A stretch of 64,000 bases of DNA, taken from contig NZ_JAFB01000026.1 in the NCBI RefSeq assembly GCF_000519205.1, positions 91,982-155,981 of the forward strand, written 5' to 3'. How positions within the stretch are numbered: the stretch's first letter is position 1; the number at the start of each line of letters is the position of its first letter. This stretch comes from Amycolatopsis taiwanensis DSM 45107. Lineage in GTDB: Bacteria; Actinomycetota; Actinomycetes; Mycobacteriales; Pseudonocardiaceae. Below the pieces are notes generated by a model. That model saw only the letters and a list, made by a program, of their open reading frames with translations. It had not been told where the DNA came from and ran no database searches. The position numbers and the translations under genes are program-made. Positions 15,001 to 19,615 of this stretch are shown piece by piece.

Positions 15001-16154
15001 CCGGCCGGCAGATCCGGCTCGGCCCGGCCAGCTTCGCCGACGTCGAGACCCTGGTGGCCGTGCTCGCCCACGAGCTGACCCACGTGCGGCAGCTCCGCTC
15101 CGGAATCATCCCGACCGAGCAGACCCGAGAGCGCCTCGAAGCAGAGGCGGAAGCCAACGAAATCCCGGCCCTGGAAAGGTTCCGCAACCATGACGACAAC
15201 GATGTTCGAGGTCGAGAAGACGTTCGACCTGCCGGGCCGAGACGGGATCCTGGTGATCGGCCGGCTGCGCAGCGGCACGCTGGCAGGTGGGTCAACCCTC
15301 CGGCACCAGGCGACGGGAGCACCGATCCGGGTCCTCGGCCTGGAGTTCACCAGTCCGAACCAGCGGGGAACCGACCGCCGGACCATCCGGATCGACCGGA
15401 GGGACGCGAAGCCGGTGACCCCGGGCTCGATGCTGACCGAGGAGCCCCCGGCGCCGTCCTGAACCTGCCGCCCACCGTGTTGCGGCCGCCGATGCGTCAG
15501 GCACCGCGGCCGCCTGGTCCGGCCGAAAACCGTGGCCGGAGCAGCACGCCCTGGGAAGGCAACTCGCGTTTCCCCCGCGCGACGCCTTGGCAGAACAACA
15601 CGCCCAAGCCCGACGTTCCGGCTGGGCCGGACTGGAATGACCCGCTCGGTCACGTCCGGGAGGGCACCAGGGTCGACCGAGCTTATGTCGAGGAAGCGCT
15701 GATGCTGGGGTACGGCCGGCGCGCACTGGTGTGGCGCACGGACCGGGATCCGTTGTTCCGGCACGACGACCGTCCGCCGGAGGTGATCTTCAACGCCAAG
15801 CAGGGCTTCACCGGGCAGGGCACGAGGATCGGTCTGGCGCAACATCTTTCCGATGTCCGAGGCGGCCTGGTCGCGACGACCCGTGACCTCCAGCACGCCA
15901 TCACCAGGGCCATGCGAGAACTGGGCGAGGGCAAGTCAGAGGGCACGCCAAAGGTCGTGTCCTACGTATACGAGATCTACGCGCCGGGCGGTGTCGACGT
16001 GACGAGAATGGGTCTGGGCGACCCCATCGAGGCGGAGGTGGCCTTCGTGCACAGTGTCGATGTCCGCTATATCAGGAACTGCTTGGTCATCGACGAAAAC
16101 GGCGTGGTCACCGCCCACATCTGGAACCCCCATTTCTCGGGTGACGAGGGCTGA
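1..16154 (+). CDS. Giant multidomain toxin-like protein: SecA-like ATPase, amidohydrolase-like module, C-terminal ADP-ribosyltransferase (5' partial)
   Basis: The frame is already open at base 3, so the ATG at 54 is probably internal; residues below count from it. About 1-800 is Pro/Ala/Gly-rich and disordered, with VGDP-type repeats near 600-665. A SecA-like DEAD ATPase follows at about 1560-2110: Walker A MAAGEGKS (1617), DEAD-box-like MDEADE (1724), GGRGTDI (about 2032) and an RGGRDGG finger (2070). At 3160-3590 a TIM-barrel metal-hydrolase pattern has HDIHMH (3164), H3432, H3477 and D3544. Hydrophobic segments lie at about 3815-4165, then a Pro-rich linker. HELTH at 5006 is a DUF4157-like zincin motif. 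The last 150 residues match scabin/pierisin-type ADP-ribosyltransferases: R5228 in VWRTD, ATT at 5274 and ExE at 5326/5328. Modular build and nearby ESX genes suggest a secreted polymorphic toxin or large ESX substrate; the export route is inferred. No obvious immunity gene follows the stop. Confidence 0.85.
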   Translation, partial: GTAHGGGSGNSTSAHTPMKPTGGEQPSTGDTSKASTQSQAPKPGAVESKPDSAAKTGEQPKATSEGTSRPATAEKAGTATPEPRTQEAVKGRALAAGGKPVEAKGGPGPEDVPPTPPAGDSPSGPRVAHTPHSADGGRTDQPGLGAGRPATADGSAGPPEARQLYSTLTPRQTAVFDQVWHETADSGYPAHVRREFAFLRATEDLPITRGAEGPAAIRPGHSTPVRVSDLHNGGLGADAWANRAKALPGTADLEAARTAEAAGPKSDSASETKENTPGSANHQGDSGRAGEPRAPRTGEAGQRGLSFVIREDGSVQPLVKEHGRDSAEAGQGHGEDGATDGPASAETDSPRGRPDDNPPSIDDFAKEKHPAEYAKRHGGPDESDGGTGPGGGTPPPPPGGSGGAAAQGAARSSSVAVAERPATAGHGAAAGSPKPDQPHPSSTTIVNEVRQAERGDAGELAEPMTIDERVARQQIVETGETGKPDSVSMPPEQRPEPPARTPAPPEAGSASPPADGSAAPHAGDTSDNPALVNRDFVPEVSPATPEAASAVPHTTPAPETQPAPQAVPKAPLETKQTTKTADQPVPELPRAEPARIERLPQAITGQAGEHAARTEPPRVGDPVRTPVGDPAPLRVGDPTPTRVGDPPPTRVSDPAPVRVGDPAPTRIGEPTRTGHPAPTRVGPPSAISAVTAIPQLPGDFPWPDGHPRRGRPFTPLPQTKPEVPRPLTTPEVEYPQPTHEGPVVTPLRHDYAADPPTQRPVREWTETVPMRQDYPGQEPPAPPVPAPDENPLFDLPDEVRRQLGDTELTDLWALVLITGVTATRILEWLTDKVIFDRARSVRDRTFITSHASLAEKLRFLTNELEEDRPAISDRLAELNGRQAPRARKSGGSLGPNGASGIQPRYGRRTEWQFANNLVIKLLNLADDIDTLRALENFFRSPVQFPLSDEMRRRVAALLPSLPKQVRDAYRRHLPSSEMVSLLHDLAMQKNDEYLSMAYPETGFLAALGRAGTEDRNKLGFPQATNFRDRTRLPQRKTVDGVAEFTFELPGGRTKTGVIIPIHRPDEAGRNEALRLAQQYLAKVKGEKPYVVFSREWQGPDEPDLTGLASQLTGAAAVLYSNRSPHRPATTPRISLLHMSDELREEVNVLTTAGRLEDVAGLLATASHLATPDRPSTQVINTLTHLLDSPDQEVAATAAVTLLALDDTALQNLWLPGRFDAPQRTGNLLEFPVSSAASNSPEYRIVVTQLNNRDPQELLDEIQHYQNSIPPTDTNRRLLILTNKGETENPERLTELSWQLLATGFDAVPVLHTNGQPTFDILAAKENLLTKLTTNAIGPLQPRSTQGLANWTLNKALAVYQEHQHDGASDSNGRPSGGGHAVWEHEVFAEGANWHRGDDGWYTSADGGSFEHKPAADGQPGRAELPPGTKGMFDGSGNLKHVVLPDGISHERGFDGQWSPPRREPGEVVVQKISHDESVIVRTDDGEKSVTFGTGNEKVFDKGTNSVTAYRMTKDAAGNRLPQPEIFVPNSEGIWSKHALVDTAGFEAYMAAANKAHDTARTLNDIAARSGERVPVENKLTNIDNKQLEELLKNSNPDDTRAATFELLRREKGVSLRWTQMDAALAFDHHKMVDMAAGEGKSWLFFFNAVTRAVEENIDAVYMMTTRDNLADRELPTYLDLLTEFGFDIHRMNSDDMPPPPSDGRPTIYLGTPQDLAFGVLKHGLLQGQTGPDAQLKIHVLMDEADEAFIHSNGLYLLSRGDMDQPAPQDVLDKVTFAGNTLRGYLKTGDLSEADFGRAPGQRGGGAALTDAGRNKLEGLLNHELTGEQVHRLNMAAYARWVYELGTHYEAHHGKIYIIDEVTGQVLADLQKSSVSRWNNGLAQAIEEHLGLTIRPDNDGSLSTTLHQVLSNPSIVSVVGASGTAKGHNFGAFGYLPDQVHDVHRYQEHRLVVHPDVINPDDASKLREIVQHIKETWADGTGRPQLIVAQNNVDIQKLSKMLNELGVEHNAVDAKWMLEHQERGNADEAYEQILKNAGKFGAVTLTNNVGGRGTDIKIAVAEDAAGGLHVIGDSHSKWLDADRQLMNRGGRDGGTGDVVFFGSPDDAVYAVDPDPSVQKVVVQYVNAAKAHDTHHTDATEHALHQAEQNMRDIVPHIQDAASEALRNRLEHMNQPNAPPADTTSKHTPDHPATDNNRPPDPPPSAGRLEEVAGLLATASHLATPDQPSTQVINTLTHLLDSPDQEVAATAAVALLALDDTALQNLWLPGRFDAPQRTGNLLEFPVHSAASNSPEYRIVVTQLNNRDPQELLDEIQHYHNSIPPTDTNRRLLILTNKGDSGTRERLTELSWQLLATGFDAIPVLHTDEQPTFEILAAKENLLTKLTANAIGPLETRSTQGLANWTLNKALAIGDLLGTVAPGELADLVRDVAARLSPGTIGRTISDITAGMTDATWQVLGERLAAEAAVHRMWGGNPLARREISALLARLHPAEAAAALWRIADLLGKSTTEPSAGPTTPPGEGGVTPAELRLLSPDPGKGILLEAADAKRILDELAARGIDVSQVEQDLRDSLHDVGRVLDGDVTVDRAALEGHERNVGRLLAAVDAALALADLHPGLLADLGLPGLKITGLRLSGAAGLEILGQQAEGAEARIALDTGQLSQTVVDSLLDNGFHTVLVHHGAQVFTVEGQTQAEPSGPSTGTPQQPRENPEPGRGWRAALARLFTFDIIPGRYLLRGVDLARQLTDVATATLPQQQALQDMLGTYARAVGRIGNRDLYVKALLARWTELTGRDQYDAEVIEVLAAAYGMSSQAVRAIAADPSVRGRLPDARMLEQQDFTELVRSAATHYRQLLGTAEGAIAMLEPADRQWRQARDEALSTMEKIAAEAVRNGLPEKIREKVLAWPEAKLRSVRTRPELPRRDEPAEPERPRNPGVLARFGIRGELLAAARAAEPAPAWRAAEREYQEALYELRRARGAAEELTGWAPHLLNVAEQQEVAEALNLPAEYVAAQRLLSAEAHEGPAVAGTTGVRQEVVERQNRLEQATEALRAAETAREQARREYREALTGVMRKASLAGLSNLAIAGLTGLDFDEVSAITGKPEILPESRRPLVDLNQTLVANLTALTDRALGRPAFPADIQSELAALDPNSPDYAQQLRELGVPERVARRLGKPKRFPFFHDIHMHPEGYDAGRYIDYRDLVKWLVTKGLPNIVVASPIPQRGRGLVAGSSGAFYYALTSAVRMSTVFGKKMLDMHGQFSDVRFFDARESMTEEEKSHWFPGISGSRLDIPGVGAYLMSKLILHGDVARYLAETTITKELVQPMLKRQASEVFNPVWVDFAGKLIAAAELVKADLAAGRLSRESFDTQARQDPALNRLFPADGSFSDLAGMEFYDVLTRNASRIHALLAAAGRYQEMRGLPETAPEMYNPNVVELLTAIAITGQVLILHNDMGLARLADNGLQKPGPPDERNLAPMAHLLQQERFAGARVVWAHLGVGHWTNLTVGHLEWLQWLLDTTNIRMDLSWNVLAQHVQNAENAAVKEEFIRFVIRNQDRLVFGTDSVNPQPGGHYLRHPNEMAPLLDEIEARPGGKQAVAKLMHGNFAALHAEAGEATARFAFNEISSGAWDGFLESFGSERQQRVRDWTNDRLAEGWVPDPDYQPYGPTFGLEEAKLTGDQPWLANPQLKSMKMWYDAADQRVAANHNPRRLYATAARLAAAELADDFRVFREELARLWHERGGVRPSANTDALARGGHTVDALLAGDRMRAALEAGEAARARLNMDPDRLATLPFSEAERAGKLGELIDLVEQTEREQVETRENIAKFRTEWLNRNASAWAKLGAGAAVAIGAGAVFGVPAALAAGAFGIAGSSAFALRGVLNSAKVAYSQYNRARTEGLVERGRLDYQSAVSISRLINEYLAADVNPLGRFEKILAEVESKTAEETVQFLTGLQAIIYAPLAEGETQFQRAQDISEEVSRYLNMVGRSFGADPGAISMLHPHSGLLGRLVAGGIALSWLVNLAAHSDQAMHLPGFGAWVGGAYAVADGLFLIAALPNFVSGLSGLDNTLRPLYRWIQNAVAFPVLTVANGMLVVQDLVEGRWLEAGVMAALTGATAYISKLGFDIELKLGRQGARKGPLAAFTAASALGGLGVMGLSSMPLLDAAGAAIGFSGALLWAGNGVWQRVRNSRALDPAKEIMHALADRLPGAHLAVDLSAPKLIEAPNPDDPTDPDNPDDPGDPGGSPTAPVPPKPPRPAGPSSRPDPGPAPSHPGPPKTGFPASHQGPAAPRSIDDLINPKPSTPDGQKPADATVSTGQQVRYAPAGMAIGNDPDTGDAHLRITNGNAPDPRQPYLVTLHSSISGHPVPGLAPSPEQAGEEQYRISPEEVAEAIRNSPHYTEGRPVQLESCGAIFWAQRLADALGAEVLAPAGIADVPPDGKVTVAGFPAGGGRWRFTAGRTRPSMVPAPGASGGLFAAEPAGGDVISMGGGRWRQYRDISALTRGMIPPSVEPTWHRHARGIVTAASGIVSGNVPEPPPGLARWVTLVETAYGMLYNARQLRAEGTYDPELLRWAQEHPEAMKYFRMPELSPLARTSEVNALPAIHAGVVTAAEQRWYIANQHPLLPKVNPNFHRPDAYAAGWQTNGPQAVVGYFHGTLGNEMRVEPVPPEEAWRVDGKAYVAEQLHGTWEAHDSYDSVIDDIYGEWWAPKSPSPLPPMAALHLTYLSPKTGEVVEKWGQVWWTEGGVVFLSPVPGTLMLLPENPLSISLLPITYREAGRINLPERATGPVAPPVVPDVPARPADPGQVAWALGELDAGRLAGLALPGLVIDGVDTDRPTVLHGTLADGTAVLIDVVKAGSTGVPAFDIFLGRIIRDRATAPPGTKLVYLFAEAPGTQLAEALVGIGADLVLARAGATDFAVVAARDSGPAPDLFSRRTTRSNQDIVESGDGLPRTRETVARTAEAAGIDLTGVGVHLVETRSEIEYLDEVAACAVTPPELAGRQIRLGPASFADVETLVAVLAHELTHVRQLRSGIIPTEQTRERLEAEAEANEIPALERFRNHDDNDVRGREDVRPAGPRRDPGDRPAAQRHAGRWVNPPAPGDGSTDPGPRPGVHQSEPAGNRPPDHPDRPEGREAGDPGLDADRGAPGAVLNLPPTVLRPPMRQAPRPPGPAENRGRSSTPWEGNSRFPRATPWQNNTPKPDVPAGPDWNDPLGHVREGTRVDRAYVEEALMLGYGRRALVWRTDRDPLFRHDDRPPEVIFNAKQGFTGQGTRIGLAQHLSDVRGGLVATTRDLQHAITRAMRELGEGKSEGTPKVVSYVYEIYAPGGVDVTRMGLGDPIEAEVAFVHSVDVRYIRNCLVIDENGVVTAHIWNPHFSGDEG
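3457..4072 (+). repeat. Intragenic direct repeat, copy 1 (616 bp)
   Basis: This is the first of two long direct repeats inside the giant gene, offset by exactly 3156 bp and therefore in frame. By eye it differs from copy 2 by about 30 substitutions and no indels. It encodes about 205 residues (about 1135-1340), beginning GRLEDVAGLLATASHLA and ending WTLNKALA. The segment looks like a helical, HEAT-like stretch followed by an alpha/beta part with a LLILTNKG strand. It lies just before the SecA-like ATPase module. Its function is unknown. Confidence 0.9.
6613..7228 (+). repeat. Intragenic direct repeat, copy 2 (616 bp)
   Basis: Second copy, residues about 2187-2392, just after the SecA-like module. 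The two copies therefore bracket residues about 1341-2186. High nucleotide identity, including at synonymous sites, suggests recent duplication or continuing gene conversion. Recombination between the copies would remove the ATPase module and keep the reading frame. Confidence 0.9.
15190..15462 (+). CDS. Embedded small ORF, EF-Tu domain II-like beta-barrel protein
   Basis: A 90-residue ORF lies in the +1 frame entirely inside the giant gene. It has an ATG, a GGAAAGG ribosome-binding sequence ending 10 nt upstream and its own TGA. Nearly all its codons end in G or C, while the enclosing frame over the same bases has mixed third positions and encodes Pro/Arg/Asp-rich low-complexity sequence. 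The protein pattern (FEVEKTFDLPGR, GILVIGRLRSGTL, then a basic strand) resembles domain II of EF-Tu-type translation factors. Free-standing small proteins of this fold occur in actinobacteria. Position between the zincin motif and the toxin domain would fit an immunity or accessory protein, but that is inference. A pair of compensating frameshifts in the giant gene is the alternative, made less likely by the ORF's own start and stop. Confidence 0.55.
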   Translation: MTTTMFEVEKTFDLPGRDGILVIGRLRSGTLAGGSTLRHQATGAPIRVLGLEFTSPNQRGTDRRTIRIDRRDAKPVTPGSMLTEEPPAPS

Positions 16155-16169
16155 GAGAGGTCGCAGTGA

Positions 16170-16375
16170 GGCAGTGCAGCTCACCCTCGGTCCGCGCGCC
16201 CGCCGCGTGCTGATGCGCCCGGTTGATAGCGGAGTCCACGCTGAAATCCCACGTGATCAGCCCAGCGGTGTCGGCGCGCGCCTGCAACGCCGTCACGACG
16301 TCGATGATCGATCTACCGGAGACCTCGCCTATTTGATCAACGACACGCCGACCTCGCCAGAACCCAGGTCAAGAC
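16170..16375 (-). pseudogene. IS5-family transposase remnant
   Basis: The reverse strand encodes a stretch typical of IS5-family (IS427-like) transposases: an IIDVVTALQARAD segment followed by ITWDFSVDS and RAHQHAAGAR. The catalytic-core flanks are missing and no terminal inverted repeats were found, so this is a fragment. It sits immediately after the stop codon of the giant toxin-like gene, where an immunity gene would be expected. Confidence 0.65.
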
Positions 16376-16445
16376 ATTGAAACGCACCCTAGGCCGACTC
16401 CCAATTCTCACATTGTGTTCGATGGAGTGTCGCTCGCCTGATCGA

Positions 16446-16451
16446 TATAAT
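16446..16451 (+). promoter_or_regulatory. Putative -10 element (TATAAT) of the DUF222-HNH gene
   Basis: A consensus TATAAT lies 35 bp before the start codon, in a locally AT-richer stretch. I do not see a convincing -35 hexamer. A GTTCGA half-site resembling one arm of the actinobacterial LexA box lies at 16417-16422. Confidence 0.4.
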
Positions 16452-16485
16452 CGAGGTATTCCGTCTGCGAGAAAAGGACTCCCCC

Positions 16486-17733
16486 ATGCTGTTGAACCTG
16501 TTTTCGTTGTGCGGCGACGATATCGTCCGCATGTCCGACGACGCTGCGGTCGAGACCATGACCGTGGCGCGAGAAGCGATCTGCCGAGCCGAAGCCCTCC
16601 AAGTTCACGCGCTCGCCCGATTATGCAAGATCCGTGGTCATAGCAGGTGGGTGGCCGATGAGGTCGCCCTCGACCTGGCCCTCAGCAAACACGCCGCTGA
16701 TGGTTTGGTCGGTGCGGTGGAGGTGTTGACCACCCGGTTGCCTCGGTTATTGGCCGCTATGGAGGCGGGGGAAATTGATCTGCGTACGGCGGGCAAGGTT
16801 TGTGAGGTAACGGCGGCACTGTCGGATGAGCAGGCGCGTAAGGTGGATGAGAACATCGCGGGGCGGGTAGCGGGTAAGGACGCGGAGAGGGTACGCAGGA
16901 TGGCGCGCGACGCGGTGTGCGCCATCGACCCGGATGGGTATGCGGAGCGAGCCAAGAAGCGACGAAAGGACCGGCGGGTCGAGTTGATCCATACCGGCGA
17001 GGGAATGGCTCAACTCTTCGCCTACCTGCCCGCGGAAATCGCCTCGGCGATCTATGTTCGGGTGGATGGCATTGCCCGCAAGTTGAAGACCAAGGACGAG
17101 GACCGCACACTCGACCAACTACGGGCTGACGTCCTCGCCGACCTCGCACTCGGTAAACACGAGGGCCTACCCGGCGTGCTCGCCCAGGTATATGTGCACG
17201 TGCCCATCGACGCGGCACTGGGCATCACCAACGATGGATGTCACCTCGAAGGACACGGCCCCATACCGGGCGAGCTCGCCCGCCGGATCATGGCAGACAA
17301 GAACAGTGTGTGGCGGAAGGTCACCTGCGAGCCGGTCTCCGGCGCCGTGCTCGACGTCGGCCGCACCCGCTACCGGCCACCCGCCGCCCTGGATGAGTTC
17401 GTCCGCGTCCGGGACCGCGAATGTCGAGTAGCCGGATGTCGCCGACCGGCACAACGGTCTGATGTAGACCCTCATCGTGACTACCGACGCGGCAAGAACG
17501 GCCGCACCGCCAAGGAGAATCTCACCTGCCTTTGTCGTCGGCACCATCGACTGAAGGACGTTGAAGGATGGCGCTTCACCCTCGACGAGACGACGGCCGA
17601 GCTGACGGTGACGACCCCGACCGGACGCGGCCACACCACCCGGCCCGAGACCATCCTCAAGCCCGCCGTTGAAAAATCCGACGAGTCTACAAAGGACAAC
17701 TTGGGCGACGACACCTCGGAGCCGCCATTCTAA
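16486..17733 (+). CDS. DUF222 / 13E12-repeat family HNH endonuclease
   Basis: A 415-residue protein. The N-terminal helical DUF222 region (about 20-260) carries the family pattern of a GEID segment, then LSDEQAR, then DPDGYAERAKKRR. A C-terminal HNH nuclease (about 300-365) has paired CxxxxC and CxxxH positions: CRVAGC and CLCRRHHRLK. Its first HNH His region reads DVDPHRDYR rather than the more common DHxxPW, so catalytic competence is uncertain. An AAAGGA ribosome-binding site lies 9-10 nt upstream of the ATG. These genes are multicopy in actinobacteria and associated with mobile or SOS-regulated loci. Transposase remnants flank it on both sides. Two paralogues lie at 24.1 and 62.9 kb. Confidence 0.9.
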   Translation: MLLNLFSLCGDDIVRMSDDAAVETMTVAREAICRAEALQVHALARLCKIRGHSRWVADEVALDLALSKHAADGLVGAVEVLTTRLPRLLAAMEAGEIDLRTAGKVCEVTAALSDEQARKVDENIAGRVAGKDAERVRRMARDAVCAIDPDGYAERAKKRRKDRRVELIHTGEGMAQLFAYLPAEIASAIYVRVDGIARKLKTKDEDRTLDQLRADVLADLALGKHEGLPGVLAQVYVHVPIDAALGITNDGCHLEGHGPIPGELARRIMADKNSVWRKVTCEPVSGAVLDVGRTRYRPPAALDEFVRVRDRECRVAGCRRPAQRSDVDPHRDYRRGKNGRTAKENLTCLCRRHHRLKDVEGWRFTLDETTAELTVTTPTGRGHTTRPETILKPAVEKSDESTKDNLGDDTSEPPF

Positions 17734-17799
17734 ACCCACAACGAATCCGCCCGTGGCGTTACCCTCTTCTGGCGAACATGCCGAACTCGTGGCGGCGAA

Positions 17800-18060
17800 G
17801 CGACGGGAAGTCAAGGGGGAGCCAGCCGGGCGATTTGCTCTGGACTCCATGCCGTGGCCCAGCGTCGGTCCTGGACATAGCGCCGCGGTCGCTCGTTGGC
17901 GGCGAGTTTGGCTATTTTCGGGCGGCGGGCTTGCCGATCGGCATGCCACTGCGCAACCGAGGCCCAATAGTCCAGGCGACCACCTCGAGTGGCCGCGTTG
18001 CGTCGTAGCTCCGCAATCGCTGCCCACGCCCCTCGCTCGGAACCGTCGGCGACGGCTACG
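17800..18060 (-). pseudogene. IS30-like transposase remnant
   Basis: The reverse strand contains an uninterrupted stretch reading WAAIAELRRN ... LDYWASVAQWHADRQA, RRPKIAKLAANE and WSPEQIA. This matches the N-terminal/central region of IS30-family transposases. It ends at a stop soon after WSPEQIA, and the DDE domain is absent. Upstream sequence on the same strand (to about 18180) looks like a degraded continuation in another frame. The 447-bp gap between the HNH gene and eccB holds nothing else I recognise. Confidence 0.6.
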
Positions 18061-18180
18061 ACAACGCGATGCGAGCCGTGAGACGCCTGTAGAACTCATG
18101 GCCGCCGAACCTGCTCGTGCCCCAAGCGCTGTCTCCCAGTCGAGGTCGTGCACACCGACCACCACGGCCTCGCTGAGGGT

Positions 18181-19611
18181 TCAGGACACCACACGCTGAG
18201 CCGCCACCGGATCCAGCCCAGCCCCCTCCGGCACCCGCGCCACCAACCCACCCGGCAACCGGACCGGCGTGGCAGCCGAGTACCCGAGCATCTTCAGCAC
18301 ATCCGAAGAAGCCAGCGGATACCGCCGCCCCATGTCGGTCACCAGCGTCAAGGTCCCGGAAGGCGCACCGGCGGACGGCAGGGCCGACACCAGCGCGGCC
18401 CGGCCCGGCGGCACGTAAATCCGGTCAGCCAACGGGGTTCCCGCGGCCGATCGCCCGGTCGTCGTGGACCACGCATTGGCCGGCGGCAACGTCGCGCCGA
18501 GAACCACCCGGGGCGTCACGTTGCCCGGATCGAAAGTCGCGCACGCCGTGACCTGGTTGTCTGCCAACGGAACGATCGACGGCCGGGCCGTCGGCGCCGC
18601 GTCCGCCGCAGCCGCGACGGGATCGAGCCGCCGAGCAGCCGCCGCCAGCATCGGGGCCAACGGAAGCGCCTTGGGCACGCCACCCGGATACGCCGCCTGC
18701 GCCACGTGAGCGTCCGCCAGCTGTATTTCGTACTGCAGCTCGGTGATCGGCCGCAATGCGTCGTGTTCGGCAAGGTAGTACTGCCGCCCGCCACCAGAGG
18801 CCTGTACCACCAGCAACGACCCGATCAAGATGTCGGTTCGCCCTGGCACGGCCGTCGACGGTTGTCCCGCCTGCGCCACCTCGACCGGCTCGATCGGCGC
18901 GCCTTCCGGCAGCACGTCCAGCCACGCCTGGTCCACCCTCGCCCACGGTTCGGCGGTCAGCGCGAGCCCCGTGCCGACCGTGCCGTAGTCGTTGATCTTG
19001 TGCCGGTACCCGCGCCAGACCACGTAACGGTCCCCATTGGACACCAGCTCCACCAGCAGCGCCTGGTCGCCGAGTCCGAGGCCACCCGACGGCTGGGCAC
19101 CCGCCATCAACACCGACTGCGCGATCTCGGTCCCGGACGCGTCGCTGGCCGGTGTCGAGCACAGCGACCACGAGCCGGTCAGCAGCTTTTCCGCCGCGGG
19201 CAACCCATTCGGCGCGCCCGCGATACCGATCCTCGGCCCCCTCGGCACGCCCTCCAGCGAATTCCGCGAAACCTCCACAGTCGACCGGTAATCGCCGAGC
19301 AGCAGCAACGCGGACGCGTAGTTCGCGACTGGGTACAGCTTCTCGTTGAGATACACGTACTGTGTGCCGGTCTCCTTCTCGACGATCACCGCGGACTGCG
19401 TGCGCCAGGAGTTGTTGCCGCCCGGCACGATCATCCCATACACGCCGACACACGCCAGCGATATGATGGCCAGCGCGATGCCGACGAACGCCGCGCCTGC
19501 GGGACGGCGGAACGGCGGTTGTTGCGGGTCGGTCTCCCTGGTCACCAACGCGGAAATCGCCCGCTGGACGAGGAACTGGTACGCCTGGAGTTGATCACGT
19601 TTCGACGCCAC
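18181..19611 (-). CDS. eccB: Type VII secretion protein EccB
   Basis: A 476-residue membrane-anchored ESX core component. It starts with the family's N-terminal signature (ASKRDQLQAYQFLVQRA), followed by one transmembrane helix at about 40-62 and a large extracytoplasmic domain. EccB forms the periplasm-facing part of the type VII membrane complex with EccC, EccD and EccE. The gene follows eccD with a 4-bp gap on the same strand, so the two are almost certainly co-transcribed. The downstream side is occupied by IS debris, so any further ESX genes once there (eccC, mycosin) may have been lost or lie elsewhere. Length is normal for the family. Confidence 0.95.
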   Translation of the reverse strand: MASKRDQLQAYQFLVQRAISALVTRETDPQQPPFRRPAGAAFVGIALAIISLACVGVYGMIVPGGNNSWRTQSAVIVEKETGTQYVYLNEKLYPVANYASALLLLGDYRSTVEVSRNSLEGVPRGPRIGIAGAPNGLPAAEKLLTGSWSLCSTPASDASGTEIAQSVLMAGAQPSGGLGLGDQALLVELVSNGDRYVVWRGYRHKINDYGTVGTGLALTAEPWARVDQAWLDVLPEGAPIEPVEVAQAGQPSTAVPGRTDILIGSLLVVQASGGGRQYYLAEHDALRPITELQYEIQLADAHVAQAAYPGGVPKALPLAPMLAAAARRLDPVAAAADAAPTARPSIVPLADNQVTACATFDPGNVTPRVVLGATLPPANAWSTTTGRSAAGTPLADRIYVPPGRAALVSALPSAGAPSGTLTLVTDMGRRYPLASSDVLKMLGYSAATPVRLPGGLVARVPEGAGLDPVAAQRVVS

Positions 19612-19615
19612 GTGC

